Source: Peptoniphilaceae bacterium
GTDB lineage: Bacteria; Bacillota; Clostridia; Tissierellales; Peptoniphilaceae
Direction of reading: 5' to 3'
NCBI GenBank assembly: GCA_028726605.1
Contig: JAQYPV010000007.1
Coordinates: forward strand, 108,800-172,799
Length of the DNA stretch: 64,000 nucleotides
In this document: in pieces, positions 44,949 to 54,503 of the stretch
Layout of the letters: each line of letters begins with the position of its first letter
Numbering within the stretch: the first letter of the stretch is position 1
The notes under the pieces: generated by a model
Seen by the model: the letters and a program-made list of their open reading frames with translations, nothing else
Database searches by the model: none
What the model was told of the DNA's origin: nothing
Position numbers and translations under genes: made by a program

Positions 44949-45657
44949 CCGGTTTTTGGCGCGCAGCGGCGTCGCCTCCAGGCGCAAGGCAGAAGATCTC
45001 GTCCGGGAGGGCCGCGTGCGCGTCAACGGGCGCGTGACGACGGACCTTGCGACGCAGGTCGAGGCGTGCGATTCGGTCGAGGTCGACGGGGCATCCATTG
45101 TGCTGCCCGCGGAGACGGTCGTCTTTCGCTACCACAAGCCGCGCGGCGTGCTGTGCAGCCACGAGGATCCCCACGGCGGGGCGCTCATCTACGACGACCT
45201 GCCGAAGGTGCCGGGCCTGTTCAGCATCGGGCGCCTGGATAAGGAGTCGGAAGGGCTCATCCTGGTGACCAACGACGGCGCCTTTGCGCAAGAAGTGGCG
45301 CATCCGTCGTTCGAGACTGAAAAGGAGTACGTCGTGCTTTTGGACCGCTTCTTGATGGCATCCGATCGCGCACGTCTCTTGCGGGGCGTCTGTGTGGACG
45401 GCGTCTGCTATCACTGCGACGCCATCCGCCTCCATCGCCCGACGGCGGAGGAAGGGGCGCTGCTTCCGGATTGGCCCACGCCGGATCAAAAGGCGCCACT
45501 CTATTCGGTACTCTTACACGAAGGAAAGAAACGGGAGATTCGCCACCTCTTTCAATCGGCGGGCTATCGAGTCGATCGGCTCGTGCGCGTGCGCATTGAG
45601 GACGTCCGCCTCGACGGCTTAGCCCCTGGCGAATACGCCCGCTGGGAGGGAAGATGA
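44938..45657 (+). CDS. rluB: RsuA/RluB-family rRNA pseudouridine synthase
   Basis: 239 residues. S4 domain (MRINRFLARSGVASRRKAEDLVREGRVRVNG) then the catalytic GRLDKESEGLILVTNDG and KKREIRHLF. It modifies 23S rRNA near the peptidyl transferase centre in RluB-type members. Follows scpB with an 11-base overlap, a very common Firmicute arrangement. Confidence 0.93.
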   Translation: MRINRFLARSGVASRRKAEDLVREGRVRVNGRVTTDLATQVEACDSVEVDGASIVLPAETVVFRYHKPRGVLCSHEDPHGGALIYDDLPKVPGLFSIGRLDKESEGLILVTNDGAFAQEVAHPSFETEKEYVVLLDRFLMASDRARLLRGVCVDGVCYHCDAIRLHRPTAEEGALLPDWPTPDQKAPLYSVLLHEGKKREIRHLFQSAGYRVDRLVRVRIEDVRLDGLAPGEYARWEGR

Positions 45658-46889
45658 AAAAGCGTCAAGCGGCAATTGGCATCATCGGCATGGGCGCGGC
45701 CGGAAGTATGGCGGGCATCGCCGCCGCAGAGGCGGGAGCCGACGTCGCCCTCTTTGACGGCAACGAAAAGCTCGGAAAGAAGATCTACATCACGGGAAAA
45801 GGGCGCTGTAATGTCACGAATGCCACGACGCTTCCGGAATTCATGGAGGGGCTGGCACGCCATCCTCGCTTTCTCTACTCGGCGCTCGATCACTGGACGA
45901 ATGAAGAGACCATGCGCTTCTTCGAATCGCACGGACTGCCCCTCAAGGTGGAGCGGGGACAGCGCGTCTTTCCCGTCTCCGACAAGGCCAGCGACGTCAA
46001 CCGCGTCTTGGAGAGGACATTGCGTAAGGCCGGCGCCGCGCTCTACTTTCACCACAAAGTGACGCACGTCGAGCGAAAAGAAGACGGGTTTCGCCTTTAC
46101 TTTGAGACTGAAAAACCCTTTGACGTCACTCGGCTCATCATCGCCACCGGTGGCAAATCCTATCCTTCGACGGGGTCGACGGGGGACGGCTTTCGCTTTG
46201 CCCGAGCGCTGGGACACACAGTGACGCCACTCTTTCCGTCCTTAGTGCCCCTCGATCTCGAAGACGACGTGACGCCTTGGGAGGGCATTTCCCTCAAGAA
46301 CGTCGCGCTACACTTCGAAGGAGAGCGAGAATTCGGAGAACTGGTCTTCACGCACACGGGAATCTCCGGCCCCATCGTCTTGACGCTTGCGGCGCGTCTT
46401 GCCGATACAAACGTCGCGGGCAAGACGCTCGAGCTCGACTGGAAACCGGCGCTCGACGCGGAGGCGCTCAAAGCGCGTCTGATTCGGGAGCGGGAAAAGG
46501 GGCCGAATCGGTCGTTAAAGACCCTCCTCGAGACGCTCTTGCCAAAGCGCGTCGTCCCGCTGTTCGTGTGGCGGGGAGGATGGGATGAGAGCCTTCCCAT
46601 CCATTCGCTGACGCGAGAGCGGGAACGCGAGATCATCGAACAGCTGAAACACTTTTCGTTTACCGCGCGGAGCTGGGGGCGCTTCGAACAGGCGGTCGTG
46701 ACGCGCGGGGGCGTGGAGGTCAAGGAAGTGAATCCCAAGGATCTGTCGTCTAAAAAAGTAGACGGCCTCTACTTTGCGGGAGAGGTTTTGGATGTGGACG
46801 CCAAGACGGGCGGCTATAATTTGCAAATCGCTTTTTCGACGGGACATCTCGCCGGCACTGCGGCGGCCGCAGCCACACGTAATGAATAG
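45654..46889 (+). CDS. BaiN/HI0933-like flavoprotein oxidoreductase
   Basis: 411 residues. N-terminal FAD-binding GMGAAGSMAG, then the family marker KKIYITGKGRCNVTNA, GQRVFPVSDKASDV, ATGGKSYPSTGSTGDGF, FTHTGISGPIVL and C-terminal GLYFAGEVLDVDAKTGGYNLQIAF. Family proteins carry FAD; BaiN acts on bile acid intermediates, but most members are uncharacterised, so no substrate is claimed. Confidence 0.92.
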   Translation: MKKRQAAIGIIGMGAAGSMAGIAAAEAGADVALFDGNEKLGKKIYITGKGRCNVTNATTLPEFMEGLARHPRFLYSALDHWTNEETMRFFESHGLPLKVERGQRVFPVSDKASDVNRVLERTLRKAGAALYFHHKVTHVERKEDGFRLYFETEKPFDVTRLIIATGGKSYPSTGSTGDGFRFARALGHTVTPLFPSLVPLDLEDDVTPWEGISLKNVALHFEGEREFGELVFTHTGISGPIVLTLAARLADTNVAGKTLELDWKPALDAEALKARLIREREKGPNRSLKTLLETLLPKRVVPLFVWRGGWDESLPIHSLTREREREIIEQLKHFSFTARSWGRFEQAVVTRGGVEVKEVNPKDLSSKKVDGLYFAGEVLDVDAKTGGYNLQIAFSTGHLAGTAAAAATRNE

Positions 46890-46899
46890 AGAGGAATTG

Positions 46900-47559
46900 A
46901 TGAGTCATACCATTGCCATCGACGGGCCGGCCGGGTCCGGCAAGAGCACCATCGCCAAGAGACTCGCGGCGCGCTTGGGCTTCACGCACCTTGACACGGG
47001 GGCCATGTATCGGGCGATCACACTATTTTGTCTCCAGGAGGGGATGGATCTGAACGACGAGACGGCTGTCGTGGAGAGTCTGGACCGCATCCGCTTGCGC
47101 GTCTCGCCCGACGCCATTGTGCTCAACGGCACGGACGTGACGGAGGAGATTCGAAGCGTTGCCGTGAACGCCCACGTCTCCCTCGTTTCCAGCTACGCGG
47201 GAGTGAGGGAACATCTCGTCGCCATGCAGCGGCGCATCGCTTCTGCGCAGGACTCCATCTTGGACGGGCGCGACATCGGCACCGTGGTGTTGCCGCAGGC
47301 GGACCTCAAGATCTACCTCACGGCGTCACCCGAAGTGCGGGCGAAACGCCGTTTGCACGACGAGAAGAACACGTCCCGTCAGTCCTATGAAGAAATCCTC
47401 AAGGCCATTCAGGAGCGCGACCTCTACGATTCGAATCGCGCGGTGTCACCGCTACGGCCGGCGGAGGACGCCGTCATCCTGGACACCTCCGCGATGAGTT
47501 TAGACGAGGTGACGGAGCGGATCGTGGAGGAGTTTTCCCATGTTTCGACACTTTCTTAA
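46900..47559 (+). CDS. cmk: Cytidylate kinase
   Basis: 219 residues. Walker A GPAGSGKST, HLDTGAMYRAITLF, DGRDIGTVVLPQADLKIYLTAS and RDLYDSNRAVSPLRPAEDAV are the CMP kinase motifs. ATG 46900 has AGAGG 6 bases upstream; an in-frame ATG at 46882 is possible. Starts the conserved cmk-plsC-ispH block. Confidence 0.95.
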   Translation: MSHTIAIDGPAGSGKSTIAKRLAARLGFTHLDTGAMYRAITLFCLQEGMDLNDETAVVESLDRIRLRVSPDAIVLNGTDVTEEIRSVAVNAHVSLVSSYAGVREHLVAMQRRIASAQDSILDGRDIGTVVLPQADLKIYLTASPEVRAKRRLHDEKNTSRQSYEEILKAIQERDLYDSNRAVSPLRPAEDAVILDTSAMSLDEVTERIVEEFSHVSTLS

Positions 47560-48181
47560 GAAGCTCGCTCAAGTCGTAATGGCCATCGGATTTCGCTATC
47601 GCGTCGAAAACCCCATCCCCGACGTCATGGGGCGCGCGCTCATCTGCGCCAACCACGCGTCCAATTGGGATCCGATCGCGCTTCTGGCGGCGGTACCCGA
47701 AAATGCCATTTTCGTGGCCAAGAAGGAACTGGAGCACGTCTTCGTCGTGGGGTGGATTCTCCGCAAAATGCAGGTCATCTTCGTCGACCGCGATCACAAC
47801 GACTTGACGGCGCTGCGGAAGATGCTTCACGTGTTGCAGGATGATTGCCCTTTGGTGCTCTTCCCCGAAGGCACGCGCGTTCACGAACCCGCGCCGGAGA
47901 AAATGAAGGACGGGACGGGGTTTTTCGTGCAAAAGGCGAAAACTGACGTGCACTGCGCTTATCTCGACACGACGTATCGCTTTCGCGCGCCGTTCACCGT
48001 GCGCTTTCGTCCTGCCCTCAAGGCTGAGATGCTCTCGACGTTTGACAAGCGCAAAGGTCGTCATCAGATCACGAAGCTCGTCTATCAGATGATTTACGAG
48101 CCGGAGTGCCTGGTGCTCGAGTCGCATTCAGATGCGCAACGCGGCGTCGATGCGTCCGTGCCTGAGAAGGAGAGGGAGTGA
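47540..48181 (+). CDS. plsC: 1-acyl-sn-glycerol-3-phosphate acyltransferase
   Basis: 213 residues. The H-x4-D active site is H39/D44 (NHASNWD), with FPEGTRVHE as the substrate motif. Works after PlsY (30361) in phospholipid synthesis. Overlaps cmk by 20 bases; the next ATG follows its stop directly. Confidence 0.93.
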   Translation: MFRHFLKKLAQVVMAIGFRYRVENPIPDVMGRALICANHASNWDPIALLAAVPENAIFVAKKELEHVFVVGWILRKMQVIFVDRDHNDLTALRKMLHVLQDDCPLVLFPEGTRVHEPAPEKMKDGTGFFVQKAKTDVHCAYLDTTYRFRAPFTVRFRPALKAEMLSTFDKRKGRHQITKLVYQMIYEPECLVLESHSDAQRGVDASVPEKERE

Positions 48182-50458
48182 ATGGACATTCGCATTGCCA
48201 ACCCTGCAGGGTTCTGCTTCGGCGTCAGTCAGATCGACCAAAAGGCACAGGATGCGCTCAACGCTCATGACAAGACCATCTACTCCTACGGGCCATTGGT
48301 GCACAATTCCTCCTATGTGAAACGCCGGGAAGCGGAGGGCATCCACGTCTTAGAAGACTGGGACGCGGCACGGGCGAATCTGGACGCCGACAGCGTCGTC
48401 ATCTTGCGCGCACACGGCGTCACGCGAGAGGAGCGGCGCGCGCTGGAAGAGACGGGCGCCACGCTCATCGATGGAACGTGTCCCGTGCTCTTGGGCATCT
48501 ATCGCAAAGCCCAGGCCATGGAAAGGGAAGGCTATCGGATCCTCGTCGTGGGGGATCCGGAGCATCCCGAAGTCAAGGCCCTTGTGAGTTATCTCCATCG
48601 TCCGCTCGTCGTCCAAACGCCTGAAGAGGCCGCGCAAGTCACAGCCGAGGAGCCGCTCTTCGTCATCTCGCAGACCACGAATCGCCGTCAGCATTTCGAC
48701 GTTGTCGTAGCGGCGCTGCCGGTTGCGGTGCGCCACGTTGATCTTCCGACCATCTGTCAGGCCACCCGAAAAAGACAGCAGGCCGCGGCACAATTAGCAC
48801 AGGATGTGGACGCCATGATCGTCGTGGGAGGGCTGAACTCGTCGAACACGGAAAAACTGCGTCAGGTCGTGGAAAAGGAAGGCATTCATGTCCAAAAAGT
48901 GGAAGAATTTGGGCAATTGACTTTACAAGAATGGTCAAAATTTAATAGAATAGGTGTAACCGCCGGTGCGAGCACACCGGATTGGATCATTGAGGAGGTC
49001 GTCAGAGGGATGGAGAATTTTTCTAGAGAAGATTTCATGGAACAGATCGAAGACAGTATGGTGAAGATTTTTCCTCGCGATATTGTCAAAGGCACCGTCA
49101 TCGCCGTCAAGGACGATGAAGTCTACGTCGATATTCGTTATCGCGCAGATGGCATCATCAAGAGCGATGAGATGACGGATGAGGAGCGTAAAGATACGCA
49201 CCAGAGTTTCCATGAAGGGGACGAGATCGACGTCTACGTGATCAAGATGGACGACGGCGAAGGCAACGTTGTGCTGTCCACCCGCCGCGTAGAGGGTCTC
49301 AAGAACTGGGAGAAACTGGTCGAGAAATACGAAGCGGGCGAAACCGTCGAAGCGCAGATCACCGGAGAAAACCGAGGCGGACTGGTCGCCAACGTCATGG
49401 GGATCAACGGCTTCATTCCGGCATCGCAGATCGCCACGTATTTCGTAAAGAATTTCAAGCAATACGTCGGACAGACGGTCACCGCGAAATTCCTTTCGAT
49501 CGATGAAAGAAAGCGTCGCGTGGTGCTGTCCATTCGTGCGGTCTTGGAAGAACAGTTGGATGACGTCTGGGAGAAGATCGTCGTCGGCGAGAAGGTGAAG
49601 GGCAAAGTGGTCCGCATGACGGACTTCGGCGCATTCGTCGACTTAGGCGGTGTGGACGGACTCATTCACGTTTCGGACATTTCGTGGCAGCGCATTGAAA
49701 AGCCGTCGGATGTTCTGGAAATTGGCCAGGAAGTCGAACCAGTTGTCCTGAAGGCGAACCGCGATCGCAACCGCATCTCGCTCGGCCTGAAGCAGCTCAC
49801 GCCGAAGCCGTTCGAGATCTTCAAACAGAACAACAAGCCTGGTGACGTGGTCAAAGGCACCATTGTGAACTTGCTGGACTTCGGCGCATTCGTCCGTTTG
49901 GATGAAGGCGTGGAAGGCCTCATTCACGTCTCGCAGATTGCGCACCGTCACGTGGAGAAGCCGTCTGATGAATTCAACGTCGGTCAGGAACTCGAAGTGA
50001 AGATCCTGGATATCGACGAAGAGCGTCAGCGCATCGCGTTGTCGACGCGTGCGCTGGAAGAGCCGAAGGATCATGCAGCGGATGAAGCGGCGCCGGAAGT
50101 GGAAGGCGAAGCGCCGTTCCGCGAAGCGCAGTACGACGCCTCTCGCTTTGAGCGTCGCGAAGCGCCGCAGAAGCCGCAGCGCGAAAAGCGTCAGCCGCGT
50201 GAAAAGAAGCAGCAGCCGAAGATCAGCTTCAGCACCGGCGATGACATCGGCACCAATTTGGGCGATTTGATCGCCGCTCAGATGGGCCTGCTCAACGAAG
50301 AAGTCGAAGAGCCGGAAGAGACCGAGGCCCAGGCGTCGGCCGAAGAGAGCGTCGAGACCGCTGAGGTGGAGACGACGGCCGAGGAAGTCGCTGAGGAGCC
50401 GGAAGCAGAGGAATCTGCCGAGGCGGAAGGCGAGGAAACGGAAAATCCGGAAGCCTGA
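48182..50458 (+). CDS. ispH: Fusion of IspH (HMBPP reductase) and ribosomal-S1-type domains
   Basis: 758 residues. Residues 1-285 are IspH: [4Fe-4S] ligands C12, C100 and C192, H41, H78 (RAHGV) and HPEV at 128-131, with TAGASTPDWII closing the domain. From about 300 come four S1 repeats (VKGTVIAVKDDEVYVDI; VEAQITGENRGGLVANV; VKGKVVRMTDFGAFVDLGGVDGLIHVSDIS; VKGTIVNLLDFGAFVRLDEGVEGLIHVSQIA). The last 130 residues are a Lys/Arg/Gln-rich stretch and then a Glu/Ala tail. IspH makes IPP/DMAPP; the S1 part probably binds mRNA or ribosomes. The fusion is known in Clostridia. Confidence 0.95.
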   Translation: MDIRIANPAGFCFGVSQIDQKAQDALNAHDKTIYSYGPLVHNSSYVKRREAEGIHVLEDWDAARANLDADSVVILRAHGVTREERRALEETGATLIDGTCPVLLGIYRKAQAMEREGYRILVVGDPEHPEVKALVSYLHRPLVVQTPEEAAQVTAEEPLFVISQTTNRRQHFDVVVAALPVAVRHVDLPTICQATRKRQQAAAQLAQDVDAMIVVGGLNSSNTEKLRQVVEKEGIHVQKVEEFGQLTLQEWSKFNRIGVTAGASTPDWIIEEVVRGMENFSREDFMEQIEDSMVKIFPRDIVKGTVIAVKDDEVYVDIRYRADGIIKSDEMTDEERKDTHQSFHEGDEIDVYVIKMDDGEGNVVLSTRRVEGLKNWEKLVEKYEAGETVEAQITGENRGGLVANVMGINGFIPASQIATYFVKNFKQYVGQTVTAKFLSIDERKRRVVLSIRAVLEEQLDDVWEKIVVGEKVKGKVVRMTDFGAFVDLGGVDGLIHVSDISWQRIEKPSDVLEIGQEVEPVVLKANRDRNRISLGLKQLTPKPFEIFKQNNKPGDVVKGTIVNLLDFGAFVRLDEGVEGLIHVSQIAHRHVEKPSDEFNVGQELEVKILDIDEERQRIALSTRALEEPKDHAADEAAPEVEGEAPFREAQYDASRFERREAPQKPQREKRQPREKKQQPKISFSTGDDIGTNLGDLIAAQMGLLNEEVEEPEETEAQASAEESVETAEVETTAEEVAEEPEAEESAEAEGEETENPEA

Positions 50459-50472
50459 TCGCATTGTGAGAC

Positions 50473-50505
50473 GAGGCCCTTTTCTCGTGAAAGGGCCTCT
50501 TTTTT
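50473..50505 (+). terminator. Intrinsic terminator after ispH-S1
   Basis: GAGGCCCTTT / AAAGGGCCTC, 10-bp stem with a 7-base loop, followed by six T. The only clear terminator between 37 kb and 59 kb. Confidence 0.92.
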
Positions 50506-50532
50506 CTTGCACTGTTTTTGGAAAGGACAGGA

Positions 50533-51864
50533 ATGAAGTATCATATCATCACGCACGGTTGCCAGATGAATGAACACGACTCGGAGCGCATCGCCTTTCT
50601 CCTGGAAGAGATGGGCTATGAGCCGACAGCGCAGCGCGACGACGCCGATTTTATCCTGATGAACACCTGTCTCGTGCGCGAGAATGCCGAACTCAAGGTC
50701 TACGGGCAACTGGGCGCCTTGAAACCCTGGCACGACGAGCGGGAGGGGCGCATTTTGGCCGTGAGTGGCTGCATGATGCAGACCGGCCCGGCACAGGAGA
50801 CGATTCAAAAGAAGTACCCGCAGGTGGACCTGGTCTTCGGCACGCAGAACATTCAAAAGCTGCCGGAGCTCATCGCCCGCCATCGGGCCACGGGGGAGCG
50901 GGTCTTTGACACCACGCCCGTGGAAGAGGATCTCGCCGCGCAGTATCGCAAGGCGGATCACCAGTTCGCTTACGTCAACATCATGACGGGCTGCAATAAC
51001 TTCTGCACGTACTGCATCGTGCCTTTCGCGCGGGGGCGGGAGAGTTCCCGTCGCGCCATCGACGTGGTGCGCGAGGTGGAACGCCTTGCTGCGGACGGGA
51101 CGAAGGAGATCATGCTGCTCGGTCAGAATGTCAACTCGTATCGCGATGAAGACGTCGACTTCCCGGCGCTGCTCGCCCGAGTGGCGGAGGTTCCCGGCGT
51201 GGAACGCGTTCGCTTCATGTCGTCGCATCCCAAAGACCTCTCGGACGCCTTGATCCAAGTGATGGCGTCGCATCCCAACGTGGAGCGGCATTTTCACTTG
51301 CCTCTGCAGTCTGGCTCCAACGCCGTTTTGAAGGCGATGAACCGCAAGTACACGAGAGAGCAGTACCTCGACCGCGTACGGGCGCTTCGTGCGGCCATGC
51401 CGGAGATCGCGCTGTCAACGGACATCATCGTGGGCTTTCCCGGGGAAACCGAGGAGGATCATCGAGAGACCCTCGAGCTCTGCCGAGAGGTGGAATTCGA
51501 CGCCGCCTTCACCTTCATCTATTCGCCGCGGCCGGGAACGGTGGCGGCCAAGCGCGTGGATCAGTTCGTGGACGCCCAGACGACGGCGCGACGCTTCCAG
51601 GAACTGCTGGACGTGCTCTATCCCATTTTTGCGAGAAAGAATCACGAGGCCATCGGCCAAGAGGTGCGCGTCCTCGTCGAAGGCATCAGCAAGAACGACC
51701 CGCATCGCGTGTCCGGGCGCGATGCACAAAACCGGCTCGTCCACTTTCCGGGTGACGAGAGGCTCATCGGTCAGATGGCGCCGGTGAAGATCACGGAAGC
51801 GGGTTCTTTTGCACTCGTAGGCGAGCCCCTCTTCGAGACATCGACTCTCAGTGCGAAACGGTAG
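50533..51864 (+). CDS. miaB: tRNA-2-methylthio-N6-dimethylallyladenosine synthase MiaB
   Basis: 443 residues. Three N-terminal cysteines (HGCQMNEHDSE, NTCLVRENA, SGCMMQ) bind one iron-sulfur cluster and CNNFCTYC the radical-SAM cluster; the TRAM domain ends the protein. It methylthiolates A37 after MiaA (56382) adds the isopentenyl group. ATG 50533 follows AGGACAGGA. Confidence 0.95.
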   Translation: MKYHIITHGCQMNEHDSERIAFLLEEMGYEPTAQRDDADFILMNTCLVRENAELKVYGQLGALKPWHDEREGRILAVSGCMMQTGPAQETIQKKYPQVDLVFGTQNIQKLPELIARHRATGERVFDTTPVEEDLAAQYRKADHQFAYVNIMTGCNNFCTYCIVPFARGRESSRRAIDVVREVERLAADGTKEIMLLGQNVNSYRDEDVDFPALLARVAEVPGVERVRFMSSHPKDLSDALIQVMASHPNVERHFHLPLQSGSNAVLKAMNRKYTREQYLDRVRALRAAMPEIALSTDIIVGFPGETEEDHRETLELCREVEFDAAFTFIYSPRPGTVAAKRVDQFVDAQTTARRFQELLDVLYPIFARKNHEAIGQEVRVLVEGISKNDPHRVSGRDAQNRLVHFPGDERLIGQMAPVKITEAGSFALVGEPLFETSTLSAKR

Positions 51865-51872
51865 GAGGCTGT

Positions 51873-54503
51873 ATGGTTTGGGACGGCATTGATCGTGAAA
51901 AACTCTCTCCCATGATGCGTCACTACGTGTCGATCAAAGAAGCACATCCGGATTGCATGATCCTCTACCGTCTGGGCGATTTCTACGAGCTGTTTTTTGA
52001 CGACGCCATCGAGGGGTCACGCACATTGGAACTCACTCTGACCAGCCGCGACTGCGGCTTAGAGGAGCGCTGCCCGATGGCGGGCGTGCCGCACCACGTG
52101 ATCGAGACCTATGCGGCGCGTCTGGTGAACGCCGGGAAGAAGGTCTGCCTCGTCGATCAGATTGAGGACCCGCGAGAGGCCGTGGGCCTCGTCAAGCGAG
52201 CCATCACGCGCATCTTGACACCCGGCACGCTCACCGATGCACAGACATTGGACGCCTCCAGCAACAACTTTCTGATGGTGGTCTACGTCCTCGAGCAGAC
52301 GTTGGGCATTGCGCGCTGCGACCTTTCGACGGGAGCGCTCAGCGCGGGGGAGGTACAGGCGTATCCCTCGTTGGAGAAGACGTTCGAAGATTGGATGGAA
52401 TCCATCGATCCCTCGGAGATCGCCCTCGTGGACGACGCAGCAAACGAGGCGAAAAACGACGTCCTCGCAAAGCTCGCCCAAAAGCATGGCCTCTTCGTGT
52501 CACGCCTGCCGCGCGAAGCGTCTGAAGCCCCCGCTTTTCTTCGCCTGACCAAGCGAATCGCTCACGTCTCGCCCAAGCTCAAAACTCATCCCCTTGCGGT
52601 CCAGGCGACGCTCTCTCTCCTGGACGTGGCCTATGCCTTCCGCGAGGAGGCCTTGGAGCATCTCACTCACGTGGCGTGGATGGATATGACTCAGGCGCTC
52701 CAGATGAACGCCTCCACGCGAGAACACTTGGAACTCTTGCACAATTTGGAGGACGGTTCCAGACGGGACACGCTCTTCGACGTCCTCAATCGCACGCGCA
52801 CGGCCATGGGCGCGCGAAAACTCGCCCAGTGGATCGCCTTTCCGCTCGTCGACGTCGCGCGGATCGAGCGCCGGCAAGACGGCGTGGGCTTTTTCGTCGA
52901 CGCGCTCGCCACGCGGCTTCGCGTGCGGGAACTCTTAGATCCCATTTACGACCTCGAACGGCTTTTGAGTCGCCTGAGCTATCGTCGCGGCAATGCGCGC
53001 GATCTTCTGAACTTCGCGCATTCGCTGGCCCCCATACCGGAGCTGCGGCATCTGCTGGAGGAGGGTGGCACAGTGTTTTCCGCTCTGCTCGACGAGCTCA
53101 ATCCCTTCACGGACTTGCGAGAGGAAATCGAACGGGCCATCGTCGACGAGCCGCCCATCTCCGTCAATGAGGGAGGCATGATCCGCAAAGGGTATGACGA
53201 CGCTCTAGATCAGATGCGCCGGGGCAGCGTCGCCGCCCAGGATGCCATCCTTGCCTACGAGGCCGAGGAACGCGAGCGCACGGGCATCAAGAATCTGCGC
53301 ATCGTCTATCGCAAGAATCAGGGCTACTTCATCGAGATCACGCGCTCCAATGCGGACAAGGTGCCGGAAGACTATCACCGGCGCCAGACGCTCAAGAACG
53401 CGGAGCGCTACACGAGCGATCCGTTAGAGGCGTGGGAAAGTCAGATCGTGGGCAGCGCCGCCCGCATCGAGCAATTGGAATATGAACTCTTCACTCAATT
53501 GCGCGATCGCATCGGCGCCTTGAGCTTTGCCATTCAGCAGACGGCCGATTGTTTGGCCACTGTGGACGTCTTGCAGTCGCTCGCCACGTGCGCGGACGAA
53601 AACGGGTACGTGCGCCCGACATTTGTGGATGACGGCACATTTGCTATTGAAGCAGGACGTCACCCCGTGGTGGAGCGTCATCACGAGATCGACTTCATCG
53701 CCAACGACCTGGAATTGGGGTCGCCGGACAACCGCATCCAGCTCATCACGGGGCCGAATATGGCGGGTAAGTCCACCTACATGCGGCAAAATGCGCTCAT
53801 CGTCATCATGGCGCAACTGGGTTCTTACGTGCCGGCGCGTTCGTGTCGGCTTTCGATCACGGATCGCCTGTTCACGCGCATCGGCGCGCGCGACCACCTG
53901 GCGCGTGGCGAGTCCACGTTTATGGTGGAGATGAAGGAGATGGCCGATATCTTGCGCGAGGCCACTTCGGAGAGCTTTCTCATCTTGGATGAAGTCGGGC
54001 GTGGCACCAGCACCAACGACGGCCTCTCCATCGCCTACGCCATTCTCGAATACCTCGCGGACCACCTGGCCGCCAAGACGCTCTTTGCCACGCACTATCA
54101 CGAGCTCACGGAGCTAGCGGCGCAGAAGGCGAACATCGAGAACCGCACCATGCAGATTGCGGAGAGCGCCAATGGGCTGGTCTTCCTGCGCAAAGTCATC
54201 GCCGGCTATGCGGATCGCAGCTACGGGATTGAAGTGGCGCGTCTCTCCGGCATGCCGAAGGAAATTCTGGACCGTGCAGATGCGTTGCTCGAGCGCTTCG
54301 ACGCCAGCGGCGCGGGGATGGCGCCATTACCACAAGAGCGCGCGCGTCTAACGCGGCCGCGTGCGGAGGCGCAGTTTTTCCAAAAGCTCGCTCGTATCGA
54401 CGTCAACCGTCTCACGCCGCTGGAGGCCCTCTCGATGCTCCAAGACATTGCAAAAGAAGCGCGCGCGTTGGAAGGGGAGAGTGATGATTCGAACCTTGGA
54501 TGA
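51873..54503 (+). CDS. mutS: DNA mismatch recognition protein MutS
   Basis: 876 residues. Mismatch-binding motif YRLGDFYELFFDDA near 30, connector, core and clamp domains, and an ABC ATPase with Walker A GPNMAGKSTYMRQ near 627, FMVEMKEMADIL, Walker B FLILDEVGRGTSTNDGLSIA and FATHYHELTEL. Translationally coupled to mutL (20-base overlap). Confidence 0.97.
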   Translation: MVWDGIDREKLSPMMRHYVSIKEAHPDCMILYRLGDFYELFFDDAIEGSRTLELTLTSRDCGLEERCPMAGVPHHVIETYAARLVNAGKKVCLVDQIEDPREAVGLVKRAITRILTPGTLTDAQTLDASSNNFLMVVYVLEQTLGIARCDLSTGALSAGEVQAYPSLEKTFEDWMESIDPSEIALVDDAANEAKNDVLAKLAQKHGLFVSRLPREASEAPAFLRLTKRIAHVSPKLKTHPLAVQATLSLLDVAYAFREEALEHLTHVAWMDMTQALQMNASTREHLELLHNLEDGSRRDTLFDVLNRTRTAMGARKLAQWIAFPLVDVARIERRQDGVGFFVDALATRLRVRELLDPIYDLERLLSRLSYRRGNARDLLNFAHSLAPIPELRHLLEEGGTVFSALLDELNPFTDLREEIERAIVDEPPISVNEGGMIRKGYDDALDQMRRGSVAAQDAILAYEAEERERTGIKNLRIVYRKNQGYFIEITRSNADKVPEDYHRRQTLKNAERYTSDPLEAWESQIVGSAARIEQLEYELFTQLRDRIGALSFAIQQTADCLATVDVLQSLATCADENGYVRPTFVDDGTFAIEAGRHPVVERHHEIDFIANDLELGSPDNRIQLITGPNMAGKSTYMRQNALIVIMAQLGSYVPARSCRLSITDRLFTRIGARDHLARGESTFMVEMKEMADILREATSESFLILDEVGRGTSTNDGLSIAYAILEYLADHLAAKTLFATHYHELTELAAQKANIENRTMQIAESANGLVFLRKVIAGYADRSYGIEVARLSGMPKEILDRADALLERFDASGAGMAPLPQERARLTRPRAEAQFFQKLARIDVNRLTPLEALSMLQDIAKEARALEGESDDSNLG

